Part shown: piece by piece, positions 25,818-34,832 of the stretch
How the letters are laid out: each line of letters begins with the position of its first letter
Position numbering within the stretch: position 1 is the stretch's first letter
NCBI RefSeq assembly: GCF_017876295.1
Contig: NZ_JAGINT010000001.1
Span: 2,728,001-2,792,000, forward strand
DNA: 64,000 nucleotides
Direction of reading: 5' to 3'
Origin: Kribbella aluminosa
GTDB taxonomy: Bacteria > Actinomycetota > Actinomycetes > Propionibacteriales > Kribbellaceae
Notes under the pieces: model-generated
What the model saw: the letters and a program-made list of their open reading frames with translations, nothing else
What the model was told of the DNA's origin: nothing
The model's database searches: none
Made by a program: the position numbers and the translations under genes

Positions 25818-26751
25818 CCGATCCCTGAGCCGGGCCGGCCGCCGGGCCAGGGGCCGGTCCAGGGGCCGGTCCGGTAGCCTGCCACGGCATCGCGGCCTGA
25901 TCGTCGGCTTCCTGACGCTGCCGATCATCCTGTACGCCGTGTTCGTGCTTTCGCCCTATGTCCAGGCGATCTACATCTCGCTGACCGACTGGACCGGCTT
26001 CGCCCGCCGGCTGAACTTCGTCGGCTTCGAGAACTACACCCGGGTCGCCCACGACGACCTGTTCTGGACCGGGCTGAAGCACAACCTGGTGATGCTCGCC
26101 GTCCTTCCGGTGCTGACGATCGGGCTCGGGCTGTTCTTCGCCTCGATGCTCAACATCGACCGCGCGGGCCGCGGCGTCCGGGGGAGTTCGGCGTACAAGA
26201 TCGTGTACTTCTTCCCCCAGGTGCTGCCGGTCGCGGTGATCGGGGTGCTCTGGCAGTTCGTCTACACACCGCGGTCCGGGCTCCTGAACGGGTTGCTCGG
26301 CACGCATCACGCCTGGCTCGGGAGCCCGGACACCGCGCTCGCCGCCGTATTGGCGGTGGGGGTCTGGAGTTCGGTCGGGTTCTACGTGGTGCTGTTCAGC
26401 GCGGCGATGGGCGCGATCCCACAGGAGATCTACGAGGCTGTCGCGCTCGACGGGGCTGGGCGTTGGCGGACGTTCTTCCAGGTCACGCTGCCGTTGTTGC
26501 GCGACACCGTCCGGGTCGGGCTGATCTACGTGTCGATCGGCGCCTTGGACGGGTTCGCGATCGTCCAGCTGATGACGGTCGGGCCGGGCGGGCCGGACAA
26601 CGCGACCGAGGTGGTCGGACTGACGTTGTACCGGCGGGCGTTCGCGGACGGGCAGTTCGGCTATGCCTGCGCGATGGGTGTGGTGATGCTGTTCATGACG
26701 CTCACGCTCGCGGTGATCCTGCAGTCCAGGCGGCGTGAGGTCGGCCGATGA
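25795..26751 (+). CDS. ngcF: Sugar ABC transporter permease, NgcF-like
   Basis: 318 residues. ATG 25795 lies 23 bases inside the end of the binding-protein gene, so the genes overlap. The N-terminus is very arginine-rich (cytoplasmic). Six membrane helices follow, with the EAA loop YEAVALDGAGRWRTFFQVTL and MTVGPGGPDNATEVV near the end. MalF-type subunit of the importer. Confidence 0.83.
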   Translation: MSSSTTASRSLSRAGRRARGRSRGRSGSLPRHRGLIVGFLTLPIILYAVFVLSPYVQAIYISLTDWTGFARRLNFVGFENYTRVAHDDLFWTGLKHNLVMLAVLPVLTIGLGLFFASMLNIDRAGRGVRGSSAYKIVYFFPQVLPVAVIGVLWQFVYTPRSGLLNGLLGTHHAWLGSPDTALAAVLAVGVWSSVGFYVVLFSAAMGAIPQEIYEAVALDGAGRWRTFFQVTLPLLRDTVRVGLIYVSIGALDGFAIVQLMTVGPGGPDNATEVVGLTLYRRAFADGQFGYACAMGVVMLFMTLTLAVILQSRRREVGR

Positions 26752-27575
26752 AGCGCACAGTGAGGCGTTCTGGGATCCACATTCCGCTGCTGGCCTGGGC
26801 GACCGTTGTCGGGCTGCCGCTGCTCTGGATGGCACTCAGCGCGTTCAAGAACGACAAGGAGATCATCGACGACCCGTTCTCGCTGCCCAGCCAGTTGCAC
26901 TGGGACAACTTCGGCCGGGCCTGGTCGCAGGCGAGCATCGGCCGCTACACGATGAACACCGTCATCGTTGTCTGCGGCGCGCTGGTCCTCACGATGACCC
27001 TCGGCGCGATGGCGGCGTACATCCTCGGCCGGTTCGAGTTCCGGGGCCGGAAGATCGTGTACTACGGGTTCGCGGCGAGCATGACGTTTCCGATCTTCCT
27101 CGCCCTGGTGCCGCTGTTCCTGGTCGCCTCGAACCTGCACCTGGTCGGGACCCTGTACGGGCTGATCCTGATCTATGCGGCGTACGCGCTGCCGTTCACG
27201 ATCTTCTTCCTGACGCCGTTCTTCGCCGACCTGCCGCACGAGTACGCCGAGGCCGCCCGGATCGACGGCGCCGGCGAAATCGGCATCTTCGTCCGGATCA
27301 TGGTCCCGCTGGCCCGGCCTGGACTGGTCAGTGTCGCGATCTTCAACTTCCTCGGCCTCTGGAACCAGTACCTGCTGCCGATCGTGCTGATGCCCGACGA
27401 GAAGCAGTTCGTGCTGTCCCAGGGCCTGGCAGCGCTCGCGGTGAACCAGGGCTACCAGAGCGACTGGAGCGCATTGTTCGCCGGCCTGACCATCGCCGTC
27501 GTCCCCGTTCTCGCCGTCTACATCTTCTCCCATCGCACGATCCAGGCCGGACTGACCGCCGGAGGTCTGAGATGA
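26748..27575 (+). CDS. ngcG: Sugar ABC transporter permease, NgcG-like
   Basis: 275 residues, MalG-type with six helices. EAA loop YAEAARIDGAGEIGIFVRIM. Its ATG overlaps the previous TGA (ATGA), and its own TGA overlaps the ATG of the GH20 gene in the same way. It completes the importer; the ATPase must come from elsewhere. Confidence 0.83.
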   Translation: MKRTVRRSGIHIPLLAWATVVGLPLLWMALSAFKNDKEIIDDPFSLPSQLHWDNFGRAWSQASIGRYTMNTVIVVCGALVLTMTLGAMAAYILGRFEFRGRKIVYYGFAASMTFPIFLALVPLFLVASNLHLVGTLYGLILIYAAYALPFTIFFLTPFFADLPHEYAEAARIDGAGEIGIFVRIMVPLARPGLVSVAIFNFLGLWNQYLLPIVLMPDEKQFVLSQGLAALAVNQGYQSDWSALFAGLTIAVVPVLAVYIFSHRTIQAGLTAGGLR

Positions 27576-30178
27576 AGCATCCGCCCAAGGGAATCGTGGT
27601 CGTCCTCGCGATCCTCCTGCCGTTCCTGATCGCCACCCCGTCAACGGCGACGACCCAGGCCGGTCCGCCGCAGACCGTCCCCGCCCTGCAACAGTGGTCG
27701 CCCGGGCCTGTCGCCACCACGTTCACCGCCTCCTCGCGGATCGTGGTCAACGCCGGCTCCGGTATGCCGTTGTTCGCCGATGCGCACACCTTCGCCGCGG
27801 ATCTCGGGCTCGCCACCGGTACGATGCCGCCGGTTGTGACCGGCGTACGGTCTGCGGCGAACCCGGGTGACATCTACCTCACCCTCGACCCGGCTGTTGC
27901 CGTGCACAACAACGAGGGCTATCAGCTGGAGTCGGGCGGGTTCGTCGCGATCTCGGGTACGACGGCCGACGGCGTGTTCAACGGGACGCGCTCCCTGCTG
28001 CAGCTGCTCCGGCATTCGCCGACCGTTGCCGGAGGCATCGCGGTGGACTGGCCGGCATACCCCGAACGCGGGATCCGGATCGACTCGGTGCCGCGGACGT
28101 TCTCGTCGCAGTGGTGGCACAACCTGATCCGGGAGCTGTCGTACACGAAGCTCGACATGCTCCAGAGCCTGCTGCTCGGCGGGTACGGCCTGACGTCGGC
28201 CGAGATCACCGACATCACGACGTTCGCCGCGAAGTACCACGTGCGGTTCACGCCGACGCTGGCGTTGTCCGGTCACGCCGACCCGATCCTGGACGCGCAT
28301 CCGACGCTCGAGCTGTTCGACTCGACCGGCGCACGCCCGGCGACAGGGCGATCGCTGGACTACTCCAAGCTGGACTTCACCGCGCCGAACGTGGTGCAGC
28401 AGCTCTTGGACCAGTACGTCGCCCGCTCCGGCAGCGACTACTTCCACGTCAGCGGTGACGAGTTCATCGCGTATCCGGGATGGACGGACGGGCAGTGGTC
28501 GAAGTACCCGCAGCTCGACACGTTCGCCAAGCAGAAGGTCGGCCCGACGGCGACCGCGCGCGACGGCTACATCTGGTACCTGAACTGGCTCGACGACCAG
28601 ATCGAGGCCCGCGGCAAGAAGATGCGCGTCTGGAACGACACGATCGAGAGGAGCCCGCTGATCGCGCTGCACTCCGACATCCAGGTCGAGTTCTGGTACC
28701 AGCCTGCCCGCGCGGCGGGGCTCACCCCGACGGACATCACGGCGACGAACAAGCTGCTGAACGTCCGCGAGGACCTGCTGTACTACGACATGGCGGTTCG
28801 GTCGGTCGATCCGCAGAAGGTGTACGACCTGTTCGTGCCGACCCAGTTCCCGGGCTACACGGTCCCCGCGACCAACGTGTCCGGCGGGATGATCGCGGTC
28901 TGGCTCGGTGCCCAGGGACCGCAGGCCGCCCTCGAGACCAACGAGCAACTCCTCGACCGGCTCCGGATGCCGCTGCGGGCCTTGGCCCAGAAGACGTGGG
29001 CCTCGCCGAACCCGGGGACGTACGCCAACTTCGCCGCGATCGACCCCTCGGTCGCCGTGGGCGTCGTACCAACCGCAGGTGTCGCGACCGGCAAGGCGGC
29101 GTGGCTCCCCGACGGCCGGTTCCTGGTCCGTACGACGGCCGGCGAGCTGCAGTTCGGTGCGTACGCCGTGGACGGGATGTTGCGCACGACAACGATCGCC
29201 ACCGGGGTGAGTGGCGACCCGGTGACCGTGATGGCCGGGAGCACGCCGTACTTCGCGATCCGCGCGGCCGACGGCCGGCTCCTGTACGGCTCGCTGCAGC
29301 CGACAGGCTGGCGGTTGGCGTATGCATTGACCGGTGTGGCCGGCGATCCCGCGCTGGCGCTCGACTCGCTCGGACGGGTCGTGTACGCCGCCCGGCTGTC
29401 GAACGGTGAGCTGTGGAGCGGCCGTGAGGACCTCGCACCTGAACGCCTGACCACCGGGCTCGTGGGTGACCCGGTGCTGATCGCCGACGCCAACAAGAAG
29501 CTCACGTGGTTCGCGCGTACGACGGGAGCGACTGTCCGGCACGGGTGGCAGAGCGCGGCGGGCGGACCGTGGGACCCGATCACGGCCGAGCTCGTCACCG
29601 GTGCCGCCGGGCAGCCGGTCCCGGCGTTGGATGCCAACGGCAAGCTCACGCTGTTCGTCCGGGCCACGAACGGGGACATCGTTCATCGCTGGCAGGCGGT
29701 TGCCGGTGGTGGCTGGGACCCGACGCAGGCCGTGCTGGTCAACGGGGCGGCCGGGGACCCGGCGGTGAGCCTGGACTCCGAGCGCAAGCTGACCTTGTTC
29801 GTCCGGAAGACCGACGGCGGTCTGGCCCATCGCTGGCAGAGCCTTGCCGGCGGCGGTTGGTACCCCGGTGAAGTCGTCTTGCTCACCGGCGTCGCCTCAG
29901 ACCCGACGGTCACGCTGGACAGCGCCGGCCGGCTCACGCTGTTCGTCACCACCACCGACGGCAATCTCTGGTTCCGTCGCCAGTCCGTCCCCGCGGGCGG
30001 CTGGGCGAACGCCGAGCTCGTGTTCTCCGGACTCAGCTCCCTCCCGGCGGTGCGCAGTTCCTCGGGACTCGTCGACTACCTCGCAGTGACGCCGTACCGC
30101 TACCTCGTACACGGCTGGCAAGGCGCCAACGCCGATGGCACCAACCATTGGTGGCGCTGGATCGTGATGGCCTCGTGA
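27572..30178 (+). CDS. Secreted GH20-like hexosaminidase fused to a lectin-type propeller
   Basis: 868 residues. Signal peptide at the N-terminus (basic start, hydrophobic run, cleavage near STAT). Residues about 40-150 are the GH20b-type alpha/beta domain (GYQLESGGFVAISGTTADGV then FNGTRSLLQLL). The catalytic barrel contains the acid pair D296-E297 in FHVSGDEF, as in GH20 enzymes that use the substrate acetamido group. From about residue 505 to the end is a repeat array; blades share the pattern GDP..(A/S)LD..GKLTLFVR..(N/D)G...HRWQ....GGWDP, as in PLL-type fucose-binding propeller lectins. Last of the importer operon by overlap, so it likely feeds GlcNAc or chitobiose to the NgcEFG-like system. 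Confidence 0.82.
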   Translation: MKHPPKGIVVVLAILLPFLIATPSTATTQAGPPQTVPALQQWSPGPVATTFTASSRIVVNAGSGMPLFADAHTFAADLGLATGTMPPVVTGVRSAANPGDIYLTLDPAVAVHNNEGYQLESGGFVAISGTTADGVFNGTRSLLQLLRHSPTVAGGIAVDWPAYPERGIRIDSVPRTFSSQWWHNLIRELSYTKLDMLQSLLLGGYGLTSAEITDITTFAAKYHVRFTPTLALSGHADPILDAHPTLELFDSTGARPATGRSLDYSKLDFTAPNVVQQLLDQYVARSGSDYFHVSGDEFIAYPGWTDGQWSKYPQLDTFAKQKVGPTATARDGYIWYLNWLDDQIEARGKKMRVWNDTIERSPLIALHSDIQVEFWYQPARAAGLTPTDITATNKLLNVREDLLYYDMAVRSVDPQKVYDLFVPTQFPGYTVPATNVSGGMIAVWLGAQGPQAALETNEQLLDRLRMPLRALAQKTWASPNPGTYANFAAIDPSVAVGVVPTAGVATGKAAWLPDGRFLVRTTAGELQFGAYAVDGMLRTTTIATGVSGDPVTVMAGSTPYFAIRAADGRLLYGSLQPTGWRLAYALTGVAGDPALALDSLGRVVYAARLSNGELWSGREDLAPERLTTGLVGDPVLIADANKKLTWFARTTGATVRHGWQSAAGGPWDPITAELVTGAAGQPVPALDANGKLTLFVRATNGDIVHRWQAVAGGGWDPTQAVLVNGAAGDPAVSLDSERKLTLFVRKTDGGLAHRWQSLAGGGWYPGEVVLLTGVASDPTVTLDSAGRLTLFVTTTDGNLWFRRQSVPAGGWANAELVFSGLSSLPAVRSSSGLVDYLAVTPYRYLVHGWQGANADGTNHWWRWIVMAS

Positions 30179-30212
30179 ACGTCTGTTTCCGCCCGATCAG
30201 GAAGGATTTGTG

Positions 30213-32513
30213 ATGAGTACGTCGAACGTGTCACGCCGGACCGTGCTGGCCGTTGGAGGAATCGCGACGGCCGCGACGATGGTGCCGAGGACCGCGCAGG
30301 CGGCTGCGCCTACGTTGGAGCTGGTGCACAAGGGGGCACCGAAGTACAAGATCTACCACGGGCCGGACGAAGGGCCGGTGACCCGGCAGGCCGCGCGGGA
30401 GCTGTCCGAGACGATCGGCGCGATCACCGGAGTGAACCTGCCGATCGTGGTCGGCGCACAGCCTCCGGGTGGCAGCGGTCGGCTGATCGTGCTCGGACGC
30501 GAGAATCCGCTGACTGCCCGGTTGCGGCTCGACTACCGGGCGCTCGGCGACGACGGGTTCGCGCTCCGGACCGTTGGGCAGACCATCTATCTCACCGGGC
30601 CGATCCCACGCGGCACGCTGTACGGCGTCTACTGGGTGCTCGACCGGTTGTGCGGGGTCCGCTGGTGGTCGCCGGACTTCACCAGCATCCCGAAGTCGCC
30701 GACGCTGGCGCTGGCGGCAGGCGCGCTGAACGGCGATCAGGTTCCGCGGTTCCCGTTCCGCGAGGTGGCCTCGGCCGACGGCAAGGACGCGGCGTACCGG
30801 CAGCACAACCTGCTGAACGGGCTGCGCGGCCAGGACGAGTTCGAGACATTGCCGCGGACGCCTGGGATTGACACCTGGTCGCGGTACTGGCCGGAGGACA
30901 AGGACGACTACTTCAAGACGATCCTTCCCGAGTCGCAGTGGGCGGACGGCGGGCAGATCAAGATGATGGACGCGACCACCCGGGCGACGGCCGCGGAACG
31001 GCTGATCGTCAAGATCCAGCAGCGCATCGACGCAGGGGAGGCGCCGACCGCCTCGTTCGCACAGAACGACCAGCCGTGGAGCCCGGATCCGGCCAGCAAG
31101 GCGTTCATCGACCTGCACGGCGGCGCGTACTCGGCACCGCTGGTCGACATGCTGAACGACATCGCCGCCCGGGTGACCAAGCAGATCCCGAACGCGATGC
31201 TCGAGACCGAGGCGTACACGTGGAGCTTCACGCCGCCGACCGGGATGAAGGTGCACGACGCGGTGGTGATGACGGTCGCCCCGATCCTGGCCGACTTCGG
31301 CAAGTCGCTGATGGGCCCGGGCAACGCCGACGTCGACGCCGGGATCCGCGACTGGGGCCGGCTCGCGAAGAACATCGTGATCTGGGACTACCTCACCGAC
31401 TTCCACGCCTACCCGCAGCCGTTCCCGAACTGGTGGGCGATGTGCGAGTCGTTCCCCGAGTTCGCCAGGATCCCGTCGATCCAGGGGTACTTCGGCGAAG
31501 GTGCGTGGAACGGCCGTGGCGCCGAGTTCGCCCATCTCCGGCTCTGGGTGCTGTCCCGGCTGATGTGGAACCCGGCGGAGGATCCGGACGCGCTGATCCG
31601 CGAATTCCTCCACGGGTACTACGGTCCCGCCGCGGCGCCGCTGTACGACTACATGAAGCTGATGGTCGGTGCGGTCGCGTCCACCAACACCCGGCTCACC
31701 TGCTTCGTGCCGGAGAACGCGCCGTACCTGAATTTCGACTCGCTGACTGCTGCCGACGTACTGCTGGACAAGGCTCAGGCGCTGGTCCAGGACGACCGGG
31801 TGCTGTCCGCGCACCTGGCCGGCGTACGGCTCGGGGTCGACTTCCAGCTCCTGGTCCGGCGGGACGAGTTCGGCCGGTACGCCAAGGCGCACGGGATCAG
31901 CTGGGACCCCGACACCAAGCGCCGGCTGGCCCGGTTCCGGACCGAGATCATCCAGTCCGGGCTGACGCAGTACACCGAGACCGGCGGTACGCTGCAGCAG
32001 ATGATCGACCGGGCGACCACGGTGGTCGAGCGGGTGCCGGCACCGGTACCGCAGGTCGCGCAGGGGCTGCCGGCGGGGGACTGGTTCGAGATCCAGGACT
32101 ACGACTTCACGATCTCGACCAAGACCGCCGCGATCGTCCCGGACGACCTCGCCTCCGACCACGGCACCGCGCGGATGATTGCCACCGGCAACACCGACTG
32201 GGCGGTCATGTTCCCGCTCGACAAGCTCCCGGCGGAGGGAACCTGGAAGCTGTACGTCGCGGCGCGGATCCCGGCTACGTCCGCGGCCGGCGTGAACCAG
32301 GCTCTCGCCGCGGGCGTCTGGCCGCCGTTCGGGAACGTGGTCTTCCCGACCGTCGAGTCGATGCGCGACGGCCAGTACCATGAGCTCGCGATCCCCGGTA
32401 CGTACACGCGGGACACAGATCCGAACGCGCTGCACTGGTTCTGGATCGCGCCGGTCGACAACGCGGACGTCCAGTACCTGTACGTCGACCGGCTGATCGC
32501 CGTCCGCGCCTAG
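30213..32513 (+). CDS. Tat-exported DUF4838 protein, second copy
   Basis: 766 residues from ATG 30213 (AGGAAGG upstream; GTG 30210 is the alternative). Twin-arginine signal VSRRTVLAVGG. It aligns by eye along its length with the protein at 10591-12879: GDDGFALRTVGQTIYLTGP, YGVYWVLDRLCGVRWWSPD, WSPDPASKAFIDLHGGA, LETEAYTWSF, and HGYYGPAAAPLY. It follows the GH20 gene by 34 bases, so it is probably in the same transcript. Probably a glycosidase or accessory enzyme for an N-acetylhexosamine-containing glycan, by context only. Confidence 0.75.
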   Translation: MSTSNVSRRTVLAVGGIATAATMVPRTAQAAAPTLELVHKGAPKYKIYHGPDEGPVTRQAARELSETIGAITGVNLPIVVGAQPPGGSGRLIVLGRENPLTARLRLDYRALGDDGFALRTVGQTIYLTGPIPRGTLYGVYWVLDRLCGVRWWSPDFTSIPKSPTLALAAGALNGDQVPRFPFREVASADGKDAAYRQHNLLNGLRGQDEFETLPRTPGIDTWSRYWPEDKDDYFKTILPESQWADGGQIKMMDATTRATAAERLIVKIQQRIDAGEAPTASFAQNDQPWSPDPASKAFIDLHGGAYSAPLVDMLNDIAARVTKQIPNAMLETEAYTWSFTPPTGMKVHDAVVMTVAPILADFGKSLMGPGNADVDAGIRDWGRLAKNIVIWDYLTDFHAYPQPFPNWWAMCESFPEFARIPSIQGYFGEGAWNGRGAEFAHLRLWVLSRLMWNPAEDPDALIREFLHGYYGPAAAPLYDYMKLMVGAVASTNTRLTCFVPENAPYLNFDSLTAADVLLDKAQALVQDDRVLSAHLAGVRLGVDFQLLVRRDEFGRYAKAHGISWDPDTKRRLARFRTEIIQSGLTQYTETGGTLQQMIDRATTVVERVPAPVPQVAQGLPAGDWFEIQDYDFTISTKTAAIVPDDLASDHGTARMIATGNTDWAVMFPLDKLPAEGTWKLYVAARIPATSAAGVNQALAAGVWPPFGNVVFPTVESMRDGQYHELAIPGTYTRDTDPNALHWFWIAPVDNADVQYLYVDRLIAVRA

Positions 32514-32525
32514 CAGCCGGACCAC

Positions 32526-33227
32526 CTACCTCGCGCCGCCCGCCCCGCCGACGGGCGGCATGAGGTGCCGGAGGCATCGAACGCGATGCCGACAATGCTC
32601 AGGTATTGGCGCCAGTGGCCGCTCTGGTGCGGCGGACCCGGCAGGAAGACCCGCTGGAGAGCAACGCGAAACGCTGATTTTGTAGACAGCAAGCTCGAGT
32701 GTGTTGAAGCGGTCGTTCTTGGTGAGTCGTGTCCGACGTGCGGCGTTCTCGGCCTCGCCGAGCAGCGTCCAGGCGCTGTCGCGGTTATCGCGTAGCGCGG
32801 CTGTGTACGAGGCTGTGGCAAGTAGTTGCCCGTAGGTGGCGGCGGTGCCGGAGTCGGCCAGGCCGGTATCGGCCTGCAGTTGGTTCGCTGCGTCGAGCAT
32901 GAGCCGCTGCGCGCCGTCGCGGTGGTGGGTTCGCCGCATCACGATGGCCGCCCACCGCCGGGCCTCGGCAATCGTGAGACGGTCGTCGCCGGCTCGGGCG
33001 GCTTGGATCGCGCGATCCGCGGTGGCCCAGGCCATCCCGTCGTCATGCAGGCGAAGGTCTCGCACGTCCCACACCCGGCCAGGCTTCGTCTCCATCCGGC
33101 TCAGCGTCGAGGCGGAGATCCCTGCCAGGCGGGCCGCGTCTTTCACAGTCAGCCCAGCGGCCACATGGGCGGTGCGCAGCACGGCGCCGAAGTCGCCGCC
33201 GTCCGCTGCCTGCGCGACGGACGACAT
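32526..33227 (-). pseudogene. XRE-family regulator with internal deletion and broken C-terminus
   Basis: The N-terminal 50 residues hold a helix-turn-helix (LRTAHVAAGLTVKDAARLAG then ISASTLSRMET). It is joined directly to the TPR-like part of the same regulator class (MAWATADRAIQAARAGDDRL, then EARRWAAIVMRR and LTKNDRFNTLELAVYKISVS); the roughly 60 residues that normally separate them are missing. After VYKISVSR the expected next TPR is replaced by low-quality sequence. Intact relatives in Streptomyces and Kribbella run to about 400 residues. Probably non-functional. Confidence 0.65.
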
Positions 33228-33408
33228 CGTGGTCCAGGCGGAGAAATGCTCAACGGTCACGTCGATCCCACTGCGGCGGGAGTTCGAGCGTGACCCATGT
33301 TTGCAGGTTGTGCAAGCCGGCTGCACTCTGAGTGGTCAGGTCTACGGCCGGGCTCGCGGGCCGGTGTTCTAGAAACATTGAATCCGTAGCTGACAGGAGC
33401 CTCCACAC

Positions 33409-33690
33409 GATGACGCCTCAGACCGCATCGGCCGGCTCGCGGTCGGACGATGGGCCGGCATCCCGCTGTGCGACTCTCTGCTGTCGGCCGAGCAGGCACG
33501 CATCCTGGCGCGGTACGCCGCCACCGACACAGCGATCGTCCTTCTAGCGGACAGGGAGGCAGGAGAGCGGGCAGCAGACGCCTTCCTGGCTGATGTCTCG
33601 CGCTTCTTCCCGCGCATGCAGGCAGTCGAACTTTCAGCGCCGACCGCCGCGTTGTCGAGCTCCAAGGACGGGCTGCAACGCCCGCACAGC
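33409..33690 (+). pseudogene. Toprim-like primase/replication protein remnant
   Basis: A start-less frame reads WAGIPLCDSLLSAEQARILA, ATDTAIVLLADREAGERAAD, then FFPRMQAVELS. This resembles the Toprim segment of primase-like replication proteins carried by actinomycete integrative elements, in which a strand ending in a DxD-like pair precedes a helix. No start, no upstream domain and no clean end are present. If correct, it is the only trace of a mobile element in this interval. Confidence 0.4.
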
Positions 33691-33716
33691 GAGAATCGTC
33701 CGCTGATTGAGCCAGT

Positions 33717-33836
33717 TCACCCTGTGGGCCAGGCCTTTGCGGGTGCGACCTGCAGATGGATGATCGTGGCGGGATGCCCCTCAGCGGCTCGCTCGACGAT
33801 TCGGTGGATGCAGCGGCACAGCGACAGTTCATGCAC
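33717..33836 (-). pseudogene. hypA: Truncated HypA (nickel chaperone) remnant
   Basis: A 39-codon frame starting at GTG 33836 reads, with the start as Met, MHELSLCRCIHRIVERAAEG then HPATIIHLQVAPAKAWPTG. The first about 30 residues match HypA, the nickel-insertion protein of [NiFe] hydrogenases, including the MHE N-terminus whose histidine binds nickel. The match ends at IHLQV, so the zinc-finger part is lost. It begins 3 bases after the stop of the BadF-type kinase gene, with no ribosome binding site. No hydrogenase genes occur in the window. Confidence 0.6.
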
Positions 33837-33839
33837 ATG

Positions 33840-34832
33840 TCATCGACTGAGAGTCTCTGACGGCGAATCGAGGACGGTGGCTCGTACGGCGGGGGTGGGC
33901 GGGACACCACCTTCGGCGAGGGCGTCGAGGATGGTGCCGAGGATCGGCTCGGCGGGTTGGGCCGCGACGTCGACGTGGGGGAGTTGGCGGCTGAGCTCTC
34001 GGAGGATGGCTTTGCGGAGGGTTATGTCGGCGGCGACCGAGCCGCCGAGGGTGAGGGCGAATGGTTCGTCGAGGGCTACCTGGTTGGCGCAGGCTTCGAC
34101 GTACGCGGCGATTCGCTCGGCGTGCTGGTCGACGATGCCGACGGCAACGAGATCACCGCGTTCTGCTTCGCGCAACACAACGCGGGCCGCCTTCGCCTTG
34201 TCGTGGTGAGAGCCTTCGGCACTTTCGCGGCGGGTGAATCGGTGCAGCAGGTCCTCGACCGAAGCCGCCTCGTAGTACTCCGGGATCGCCTGTGACAACG
34301 AGGTACCGGATGTCAGGCCCGTGTGCGCGCGGAAGATCGCGTGCAGTGCATCGTCGACCAGGCCGGCTGCGCCGAGGGGGTGCTGGAGCCAGAACGAGAA
34401 GGCGAACTCGGTACCGGTCGGACCTCGGCCGGCGATCGCGGCACCGGTGCCGAGCGAGACGGCGACTCCGACTCCGTCCGGGTCCCCGCAGCGGAGCAGG
34501 GCGAACCCGTCGTTCTTGACCGAGAGGCGCACGTCCGGACCGAGGTGGCCCGTGAGCACCTCGGTCCAGAGCGCGGTGTCTTCTGGCCAATCCACGCCCG
34601 CCAGGCAGAACGCTGCCGATGCAAGGCGTCCACCGGGTACTGCGTCCTGTGCGGAGCCGACTGCCTCGTCGACGAGCCGCAGTACCGCGGCTACTGCCTC
34701 TCCAGGGTCGTCGACGCCGTAGATGTCGCCGAGCCCGCCGCGTGCCCAGCCGACGACGTTTCCGTGCCGGTCGGCGACGGCAGCGATGGTTTTGGTGTTT
34801 CCGGCGTCGACGCCGAGGAAGAGGTCGGTCAC
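33840..34832 (-). CDS. BadF/BcrA-type kinase, probable N-acetylglucosamine kinase
   Basis: 330 residues from GTG 34832, whose GTGA overlaps the stop of the GH4 gene. Actin-like ATPase fold: LFLGVDAGNTKTIAAVAD (phosphate 1), SLGTGAAIAGRGPTGTEF (phosphate 2) and LTLGGSVAADITLRKAIL near the end. Eukaryotic and bacterial GlcNAc kinases belong to this family. In the operon with a NagB-like protein, a role in phosphorylating an imported amino sugar is likely. Last gene of a six-gene minus-strand operon. Confidence 0.8.
   Translation of the reverse strand: MTDLFLGVDAGNTKTIAAVADRHGNVVGWARGGLGDIYGVDDPGEAVAAVLRLVDEAVGSAQDAVPGGRLASAAFCLAGVDWPEDTALWTEVLTGHLGPDVRLSVKNDGFALLRCGDPDGVGVAVSLGTGAAIAGRGPTGTEFAFSFWLQHPLGAAGLVDDALHAIFRAHTGLTSGTSLSQAIPEYYEAASVEDLLHRFTRRESAEGSHHDKAKAARVVLREAERGDLVAVGIVDQHAERIAAYVEACANQVALDEPFALTLGGSVAADITLRKAILRELSRQLPHVDVAAQPAEPILGTILDALAEGGVPPTPAVRATVLDSPSETLSR

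Noticed and set aside
30231..32525. Minus-strand open frame of 764 codons opposite the second DUF4838 gene
   Set aside because: Same shadow pattern as the first copy; its composition (Arg, Val, Asp, His) is not protein-like.
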